NCBI GenBank assembly: GCA_000827495.1
Contig: KN817549.1
Location: 38,164-102,163, forward strand
Length of the DNA stretch: 64,000 nt
Reading direction: 5' to 3'
Source of the DNA: Hypholoma sublateritium FD-334 SS-4
Lineage: Eukaryota > Basidiomycota > Agaricomycetes > Agaricales > Strophariaceae
Positions 56,209 to 64,000 of the stretch are shown piece by piece. Numbering within the stretch: position 1 is the first letter of the stretch; every line of letters begins with the position of its first letter. The translations under genes were made by a program, and so were the position numbers. The notes below the pieces were generated by a model, which was not told the DNA's origin, did no database searches, and saw only the letters and a list, made by a program, of their open reading frames with translations.

Positions 56209-58842
56209 ATGCCCTCTTTTCATTGCACTAACAGCTTATCAGCATCGGATAATGAATATGATATTGCAACTCGAATTTTAGGCGGAGGGTCCAGCACAAA
56301 TCGGGAGAGAACTCAAACAACAACACTCAGCTTGGAAGCGGCGATCAGATTGTTCAGTGAATGTGGACTTCCCTTGATACAACTGCGCGAGATCTGGCCG
56401 GTGGTTGATGTTGATCGCAAAGGATATCTATCGAAAGAGGAGCTGAGTGGTGCACTTCGTCTCATTGGATGGAGCCAGGCAGGCCACAAACCGACGGTCA
56501 GTTTGTTGTCGAAGGGTGCGTCTCTTGTTCTGGAACCGTTGAATTATGACTTGCCAGCGCTTACCGGAAGACAGAGGGTCCATTACCTGTTCTGAAGGGC
56601 ATAACATCTCCGACTCTTGAGAAACCGTTTGTTCCTTCTCTGTCCGCACCACCATCAGCCCGTGCAAGCTCCGCCGATCTGCAAACCTCGACTCAGAAGA
56701 TACAACATGACCAGTTTGGTGGAAATGAGCGATATACACAAATATTCCCTCTAGAAGGACCAGTTGACGGAATATTGGATCGTGAGAGGCCATAACTCAA
56801 ATATACTTCCAAGTTGTTAACGATTGTGTGATTCAGGGCGACAAGTTCTAGAGGTGTTCATTTTACAGTCTAGTTTATCCTTCCGTCATCTCACAAGAAT
56901 ATAGTAAGTTGAACTGTTGAGAAAGAAGGTCTGATACGATTAACAACCCACTTTTACAGTGACCTTGTCGACGTTGAAAAGCGTGGCGGATTAGATGTCC
57001 AAGAATTCTGCTTAGCCATGCATATCGTCGAGGCGCTTGACTGCAGCTCAGTCTCAACGATATTGCCCATGTTTCCCGTCGAGGCCCATGCCAGCCTACA
57101 AGACCTCCAGGCGTCCCTACAGCAACCTTTCCTGCCGTCCGCAATAATCAGACCGTCAGAGAGCCATGCGCAGGAACTATGCCAGATGGTATCAGACTCA
57201 TTTCAGCTCACCGAGGATAATTCAGCTCCCGGGACAGTCAACAACTCGAGCCGCCTGTCTGATGCAGCAGAGTTGGATCTGAATTTCGCCAGACTCGATA
57301 TCAAGCAGAAAGGATATGTGGGTTCAGAGGTCCTTTCACGCTTTAGATGGCGATACAACATCCAACCTTCCGAAATGACGCATATATGGTATACTGCCTT
57401 CTTCCCTGATCCGCTGAATTATATTCTGATTTTGTCATTTTAGGAACTCGGTGCCAGGCCACGACGATGCTCCACCGTCAGAGGCCACTATCGAGAAAGC
57501 AATTGGGCTGATCAGAGAACGACTGGTACGCTTCTTCACAATCATGCCAATCGCTCTTGTTTCTAATGACATCATGAAGTGCTCTTCGCATACAGCGCAA
57601 CTAAGGATTCCAAGGATTCCCGACCGCTATGCGCGTCCCGCCTCGCCGGCATCCAGCGAATATTCGGCCTCTACCGGAGACGCGTCCTCACAGCACGAAG
57701 ATATTCTTACCGAAATCCAAGCGCTCAGAGCAGAGCTCCGGGCCCTCGACCACAAAGTATCGGATACCTCCCAAAGCCAACCCAGCACGCAGCAGCAGCA
57801 GCACCTTGCAACCGAAATCGAATGCTTCGCGCGCACTCTGGCGCAGAAGGACGCGCAGCACAACGAGGCGCTGGCCGCACTGGCCGAGGCGCAAGCCGCC
57901 GCTGCCAAATACCAGGCGGAGGTCAATGGCCTACGCGAACTCGCCTGCACACGCATTAATCCAAATGAGCACGCGGCAATGGACACGAACGTGTCGGGGC
58001 GTGCAGGCCGACCCGATATGCGTGCACTATTCTTACGGGCCGCGCTGCGCGATGCGCGCGCTGAGACAGTGCGCGCACGGGCAGAGATCGCGTCGCTGAA
58101 ATGCGCCGTCGCTTCCCGGGACGCGCGCATTGCGGAGTTACTTGCACGGTCGATGGACACGCCTAATCATGAGGAATTGATTTTTGAACTCGGTGCAGCA
58201 AAGGAAGAAGAAAAGCGCGACATCGTGGAAAGGCCGCTTGGATATTTCCCTTCGGCGCGCGGGGTTCCTTGCGCCAAGCTTTCGAATTCTGCGGATGCAA
58301 ATCTTCACTGGTTCCCGGCGTTCACCGGGCACCGTACTACTGGCCCCGACGGTCCTGGCTCGGAAACAAATCACTGCCAGTGCGCATTGAAAGGATTTCC
58401 AGCAGGTGAAAAATCCGCTAAACTGTCGTTATCACCGCTACCACCACCACCTACACCAGCTTCCCATTCTGAGATCATCTCTCGACCAATACCGCCGCCG
58501 GAATATCTGGCAACCCCGCATCTGGGTGCCTACGAGCCGGATCGCCAGCCACATTCCCGCCGTGATGCACATGTAGCGTCGCCCGCACGCAAGGTGGGCT
58601 CGCCGAAGGAGACGGCGCGGGTTCAGGAGTGGTTCGAGCAGGAGGTCGGGCGCCTCCTGGGGAAATGCGAGAATGCCGAGGCTCTAGCCCGGAAAGCGCA
58701 GGCTGAAATTCAGGCGCGGCGACAGCTAGTAACGGACTGCTATGCAGCGGCTAGCGAGGCGACGGCGACGGCGGATAATCTCCGGGGCGTTGTGAAATCA
58801 CAAGCTCAGCATATTGTTCAACTTAGGCGCCGTTTAGCGTAG
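56209..58842 (+). CDS. EH-domain/coiled-coil endocytic scaffold (Ede1/Eps15-like), copy 1
   Basis: Exons 56209-56515, 56575-56781, 56837-56903, 56960-57388 and 57444-58842 give 802 residues. The stretch 57526-57579 is a possible extra in-frame intron of 54 nt. EH domain 1 ends with the EF-hand-like VDVDRKGYLSKEELSGALRL. Domain 2 is split over exons (VLEVFILQSSLSFRHLTRIY, then DLVDVEKRGGLDVQEFCLAM). A third, weaker EF loop is LDIKQKGYVGSEVL before THIW. A coiled coil (DILTEIQALRAELRALDHKV and on) leads to a disordered Pro-rich region with PPEY. The C-terminal helix is VQEWFEQEVGRLLGKCENAE. EH domains bind NPF motifs in clathrin adaptors at endocytic sites. It is shorter than Ede1 and its coiled coil is less extensive. 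Tail to tail with copy 2. Confidence 0.85.
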
Positions 58843-59150
58843 ACAATACTCATTCGGTAGTATGATAAGGCTCAGGCAGCTCAATTGAAGACGCCGTGAG
58901 TATCAGTTATGTAGGGATCAGATATACTAGTAATCACCCTCGTTCGATTGAGGACTATACATGAGATTCGACTGTACAAGATTGATGCATGAGACAAGCA
59001 TGAGAGGTAAATGATAATCTATAGTGGGCACGCTACACTAATTTTTACATTGCCGCTATATAGCTAGTATACAATTTACTCGACCAAGCGTCTAGATTAG
59101 CAGCACATTTCGTTCTGTGGTCCGAGAATGCATAACTGCGTTTGAACCAC
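58843..59150. other. Convergent 3' region between the EH paralogs
   Basis: 308 bp between the two stops, AT-rich, with no inverted-repeat signal long enough to notice by eye. Confidence 0.5.
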
Positions 59151-62100
59151 CTATATACCATCCCCCTTCTCCACAGGATATCCACGATGGAACAACTCAT
59201 AGTCGGATGCTTGTTCGTAAGATGGGGGATCAGGAGCCCATCGATGGAATCCTTCGGCCTCATAGTCGCTTGCCACTCCATCAGAGTTATTGGTGTTCGC
59301 CATTTCATCTGGGTTGTTAACGATGAGGTTGAAACGACCTTCCAGGCGATTATTGAGCTCGACAATCTTGTCCCTCTGCGAATGCACAATGCCACGGAGG
59401 TTGTATGCATCGTCCATTGAATTGATGGCCGCGTCTTGATACTGGGTTGCCAATAGACAAAGTCGTTCTTCCTCGTTCTTGGCCTTCTTAGCAAGTTTCT
59501 CCGCGTTCTCGCATCGCCCCATGAGGCGGCCGATCTCCTGCTCATACCATTCCTGCAGTCTATTTCTTTTGGGTCCTGTAGACCGACGGGAAGGCACGGA
59601 CCGGCTCGGTTCGAGAGGCTGCAGCTCCGGAACCGCCCTCGCCACTGGAGAATCTTGACCGTTCTGTATACCTTGATTTGTTGTGAAGGAGTGGACTGGC
59701 ATTTCATCTGATTTCCACTCCATCATATCATCCAGGCCCGTCCGCGGCGAAAACGATGACCCGCTGGTTTCTTTGGCTTGGAAGTAGAGAGTTTTTGAAT
59801 CACTCATTTCGTGTAAAGAAATCATGTAGTCCGGAGGATGCGACAATGAGGACGACGGGGATTCTAATGTCTTAGGGGACGTCGACAAGGCTGTATGTTC
59901 TGCATCTTTCATAGTCGGCGACGGACAAAGCATCGTCCCCTGAACCGATCTGCTACTGCTTTCGGCGGCTCGTAGGTAGAGATCCTTCGATTCGCGTAGT
60001 TCGTAGAATCCGGAGTAGGAAGGATTGTCCGCATAAGAAGGAGGTCGGGACGTGGAGGAGGATTGTGATGAAGACGAAGGGGTCGGGTGAGCTGTCTTTG
60101 CCACAGTCAGAGGGCTTATGTTCTTTGGGATCATAGGCGAGGAGGCTGCAACTTGTTGGGGATCAGGTGTTGTCCAGTGTACAGGAGCATGCTCGTTATA
60201 AGGCCGCGCAGTATGTTGCTCCTCTGGAGTACTAGGCGGTGTCAAAATTCCATATATCCGACTTTCAGTGCGTTCAGGCAAAGGTACCACCTGATTGGGT
60301 GTCAGCTTCCAGCCTTCTCAGTCTGACCAACGAACAAGGAATATACCTCGGTGAAGACACCCTTGCTCAGCGATTTCTGCCATGTTGTTGCCACGCTTCC
60401 CCAATCCAACTCTAGGATGACGGGTTCCAGTTCATCTTCAACCGTTGGTGCGGAAAATGTTTCGTCGTAGTTAATGGCATGATCTTTTTGGGTCGCAGGG
60501 CGTAATCGCTGACTGTGTCGCTTCTCGCTGGATTTTGCCATGGTAGCCACCGCTGGTTTATTGTCTACATCAAGACATCTTAGGAGTTGCTCCATCAGAT
60601 TATGAATTCCCTGTACTTGAAATCCAAGGCTACCCAGGGCATCATCAGTTCGGGTTTGACACCCCTCTTGAACGGTCTCGACGACCGAAGCCTGCTGAGA
60701 TATCGTTACGTTTAACTGAGATATTTCAGTCTTTTGAGCAGCGACTAATTCTTGAAGTTTCTCAGCATCTTCCTTCACTCGTTCTACTTCAGCGCGAGCT
60801 TCCCGTAGAGAGGCACGCAAGAAAAATATGAGCATGTTTGGGGAGGTCGATGTGGAAGCTAGCTCCTTGATATCGTGCTTCGCTTGCTCCAGCTTGATCA
60901 TGAGCTCTGAGATTTCCTCGGTCTGCGCTTCAACGACTTTTCGGAGGTCATCCTTTTCCTCCGATAACTTGTTTGCGCTTTCCTGAAGCTCGCCAAGCAA
61001 TGAATGCGAGGCCTCGTATTGCACGTTTTTCTGAGCCAGTGCAGATGTGAGCCGATCAATTTCGTCTGTATAATGTCGCTGCAGCCTCGATTGCTTATCA
61101 CTTGACATAGTCCCCGATAGACGATGCTGGACTTCCTGTAGTTGGACCCTGAGTGACTTGATTTCTTCAGAAAAGTACTGGTTTCCGGCAGGAACGTCAC
61201 TGGATCTACGAAGGCAAATCGGCGGGGGGTTCGGCTTTGCCTTTCGTGATTTAGCTGCAGCAGAACTGGAGTAGCTTCCTGAGTATGACGCGGGTGGGCG
61301 CCGACTCCATTTAGAAGACGAAGCAGTTGAAGAGTCGGTGTGCGGCCATTCCTCTTCTTCGTCGATAGGCAAAACCAAGAAAGGCTTCACTTCTGGAACG
61401 GAGCTCACCGTGTCAGTAGAAGAATATTCGCTAGAGGCTGGAGACATGACCCGATGTGGGAGGGAAGCGAAGTCGGGCACATGCTTTGTGTCTGATTCAA
61501 ACGAAAAGTGAGCAACTGAAGTCGAAGGGACCGGCGAATGCACGGAAGCGGTAAGGGACTCTGTCAGCTTCGTTCGGATACACTTGATCGCGGTTTCGAT
61601 GGTTTCAGGAGACACAGGAACGGCGTCGTACCCTGGAATGGAATTCCTAGATTATACAACGTTTTGTAAGGCTATATGCATAGATTATCAAATTTGAACA
61701 AACCAGATTCGGGCTAGCTCAATTGGATAGATTCTATACCGCAACCTGAACTTGGTCATCAATTCACCGCTGATAAGACCCATTTGCGCCAGATCATCTC
61801 TGACGAGGATCATGTCCTCTTCAATTTCTGCAGATAGCAACACTTGTCTCTCTGTAGAAAGGGTTGTTGTCCAATTTGAAGCGTCTCGGTGTGTCCCCGA
61901 TTGACTTGAAATAGTTTGGTCAGGAATTCGTTGACGATCGACAGGCGCACTTCTGCCAGTGGTCATGTTCAACGGCGACGTAGCTTTCGAAATCAGTGAT
62001 TGAAGACGTATCAACTGGTCGCATATATCCGGAGGGATTGTCGGAGGGAGAACCAAACGCGAACTAGAGTCAAAGGCTTCGAGGATATGCATACCCAGGC

Positions 62101-62855
62101 AGAATTCCTCAATATCCAAAGCGTCGCGTTTGCTGAAATCGATAAGTTCACTGTACGTTACACGTCAGGTTATATTCAATGGTTCATAATGCCTTGACCT
62201 ACAAAATTTGTGCAAGATAACGAAATGAGATGCTGAACCGAGAGATAAAAATCTCCAGAATTTGTTCGCCTGGGCAATAATCAGAAAACGGATAGCTCAC
62301 GACCTGATCTCACTGACGACCCAACAACCCATCGATAGGGGCATCTTGCAGGAATACATTCCGGAACGTCTCGTTGTGGTTGAATTCGAACACCTTTTCA
62401 ACGGTTTGTTGCTTTGGCGTGATCATAGAGACTCGCCTCATTAAAGGCGAGATTGCGGGAACTGGCAGCTTCCTAGACAATAAGTCTGTGATACCTCTCA
62501 ACATAGGTAAGGGACCCGCTGGGACGGGGGCAGTTTAGCGTCAGCATGAGTCTAAGAACGAAATGGACTGACGTCTATCCATCAGTTCCTGCGATACTTC
62601 GTGACCTGCTTGAACCCAGCCGATAAGGCGAATAGCGACGATGAGCTCGCCGTTTGTAAGATGTCCCTTGCTGCCTCTGTCTGCCAGCGGCCAAATATTA
62701 TGCAACTGTGATAAGGAAAGCCCGCGCTGCGTCAAGATTGCAATAGCAGAATCCAGACTGAGCGTGCTCGCTTTCCCATTGTCGACCATGTCCATGATTC
62801 GATTGGCGACTCGAACTTCTTCATCTGAAGCTGGGGAACTACTGCGAGGGGGCAT
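59151..62855 (-). CDS. EH-domain/coiled-coil endocytic scaffold, copy 2
   Basis: Six exons on the minus strand: 62855-62573, 62518-62321, 62269-62203, 62150-61704, 61646-60347 and 60290-59151, giving 1144 residues. EH domain 1 (SLSQLHNIWPLADRGSKGHL) and domain 2 (QILEIFISRFSISFRYLAQI, then DFSKRDALDIEEFCLGMHI) match copy 1, and the short third exon is 67 nt in both genes. WNSIPGYD and IETAIKCIRTKL follow, then a long coiled coil (EEIKSLRVQLQEVQHRLSG and several more blocks). A Ser-rich region with PPSY, PPDY and a second PPSY surrounds the conserved helix LQEWYEQEIGRLMGRCENAE. A unit like SKDLYLRAAESS is repeated (SKTLYFQAKETS). The donor at 62320 (GTCGTC) is unusual. Expected role: cortical endocytic scaffold. 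Confidence 0.85.
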
Positions 62856-63356
62856 AGTTGTCAAGTCGTGGTGGATTCGAAGCCGCAGACCTGAGAAAAC
62901 TCAATGTTCATTGAGTACGAGCGTGATGTCGCTTCTTTCGCAGAAGGCGGTGCATGCCGTCCGTTCTGGGGTATTTGACGTATGGTTGACTGGCAGAGCA
63001 TGAGAATTGACAGCCTGGGGAAAATGTTGAGAAGTAGTTGTAGTTGAGTTGCAGAGTCGTTGAAAAGTCTCTTGACGTTGGGCGGTCCTGATGGCGGTGC
63101 GAACTGCAGGGCTTGAAGATGTACTACACAGCCACACATTCGCGTCTGATAGCGTGCAATACATACGACCCGCGAGCACAGAAAGAAATCACTAAAGTGT
63201 ATATTCTCTTTTTCTTATCTGGATTTGTCGCGCAGAAGCATTCACATCACATTTGGACCGATATATTAGATATTACATTTATCCAGGTAAGTAAAGCATG
63301 GCAAATCAGGAGCGGGGAAGTGTAGCCGAAACTGCCCAAATACAATTAAGATAGAA
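62856..63356. other. Intergenic, promoter side of EH copy 2
   Basis: 501 bp between the start of EH copy 2 and the stop of the partial coiled-coil gene, both on the minus strand. No clear motif. Confidence 0.5.
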
Positions 63357-64000
63357 TCACGGTAGTTCCTCGATTGACGCGTGGAGGTCCAACTGTTGTG
63401 ACGATCCAATAATGCTCTGCACCGACCGCGCCCAGTTCATGTGAGCGTTGGCGTTTTGCTCGAAATGGCGGAGCAAGCTGTCGCGTTCGGCCACATGTTT
63501 CAGCTTCAGAGTGACGGCGTCCTTCTGCAGTCCGGCAATCTGAGAGACGAGGACTTCTTCCTGGGCTTGCTTTGCAGACAATTCTTCGCGCAGCGCTTTT
63601 TCGGTGACAGAAGCAACAGAAAGCCGAGTGGTGCGCGCATCGACCTCGTTCTTCAAATGCTTGACTTGGGCGAGAATTGCATCCTGATCCATGAGCTGCG
63701 TGGACAGAGCCTTCCGCTCGCGCCCCTCCGATTCGAGAAGGCCGAAGACTTTGTCAAGCTGCGAGTTGCAGTCGGTATACATCTGGTGGACCAACTCCAA
63801 TACGTCACCGATGGCGGCCTGCTGGTGCGCGTACATTTCGCTCATAGAGTCAAGCTTCTGCGCGAGCGCCATGAAACAGGTGACTAGTGCATGTTGATTG
63901 GTTTCATGAGCATCTTGACGTGCGCGCATATCTTCAGCTCCACGTCCAGGTAGCCTGTCAAGGAGTGTCGAAAGGCGGGAGTGGAATGATGCACACCAGA
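63357..64000 (-). CDS. Coiled-coil protein, 3' part only
   Basis: An open frame runs from the window edge to the stop at 63357 on the minus strand, about 214 codons. It is almost entirely predicted helix with heptads: ALAQKLDSMSEMYAHQQAAI, LDKVFGLLESEGRERKAL, then LSAKQAQEEVLVSQIAGL and HVAERDSLLRHFEQNANAHM. The C-terminus is LDLHASIEELP. No catalytic motif is present. The N-terminal domain that would identify it is outside the window. Cytoskeletal or vesicle-tether roles are possible but not shown. Confidence 0.7.
   Translation of the reverse strand, partial: WCASFHSRLSTLLDRLPGRGAEDMRARQDAHETNQHALVTCFMALAQKLDSMSEMYAHQQAAIGDVLELVHQMYTDCNSQLDKVFGLLESEGRERKALSTQLMDQDAILAQVKHLKNEVDARTTRLSVASVTEKALREELSAKQAQEEVLVSQIAGLQKDAVTLKLKHVAERDSLLRHFEQNANAHMNWARSVQSIIGSSQQLDLHASIEELP

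Noticed and set aside
1..64000. CRISPR array, rRNA, tRNA, bacterial operon signals
   Set aside because: No regularly spaced identical repeats, no tRNA-like TPsiC arms found by eye, and the gene structure is clearly eukaryotic.

Overview
The window is nuclear DNA of a basidiomycete fungus, most likely a mushroom-forming agaricomycete. The evidence is the density of short introns (about 40-75 nt; canonical GT-AG plus a few GC-AG) and the gene families present: KDZ and CACTA transposases, a NACHT NTPase, a FunK1 kinase, a DUF6533 membrane protein, a DUF1996 protein and F-box proteins with zinc clusters. I could not name the species. Most gene models below were built by hand from splice sites and reading-frame continuity. 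Unless stated otherwise, all exon lengths of a model sum to a multiple of three.

Layout. 1-5 kb: a mobile-element block (tail of an unknown gene, an accessory gene on the minus strand, and a divergent KDZ transposase that breaks off). It is the only part carrying single ambiguous N bases. 6-9 kb: a NACHT/STAND NTPase. 9-26 kb: mostly conserved housekeeping genes. These are a C6orf136-like mitochondrial protein, GINS subunit PSF1, a DUF1996 secretory protein with 16 exons, the NEDD8-E1 regulatory subunit ULA1, an F-box protein with one apparent frameshift, a SPFH/stomatin-like protein, elongin C and the calcineurin catalytic subunit. A 448-bp hAT-type MITE lies between the F-box and SPFH genes. 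27-46 kb: lineage-specific genes. These are a Ser-rich protein, a very long O-methyltransferase, three paralogous small membrane/coiled-coil proteins, an F-box/LRR-like protein and a DUF6533 membrane protein. 47-56 kb: an orphan fungal family gene, a FunK1 protein kinase and a CACTA transposon whose terminal repeat lies just outside the kinase start. 56-63 kb: two EH-domain/coiled-coil proteins (Ede1/Eps15-like) arranged tail to tail, clearly paralogous down to exon lengths. 63-64 kb: the end of an unfinished coiled-coil gene.

Functional links. ULA1 (neddylation), elongin C and the F-box proteins all belong to cullin-RING ubiquitin ligase biology, though their proximity is probably chance. 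The EH proteins carry PPxY motifs that would fit recruitment of a Nedd4/Rsp5 ligase to endocytic sites. I found no tRNA, rRNA or CRISPR array.
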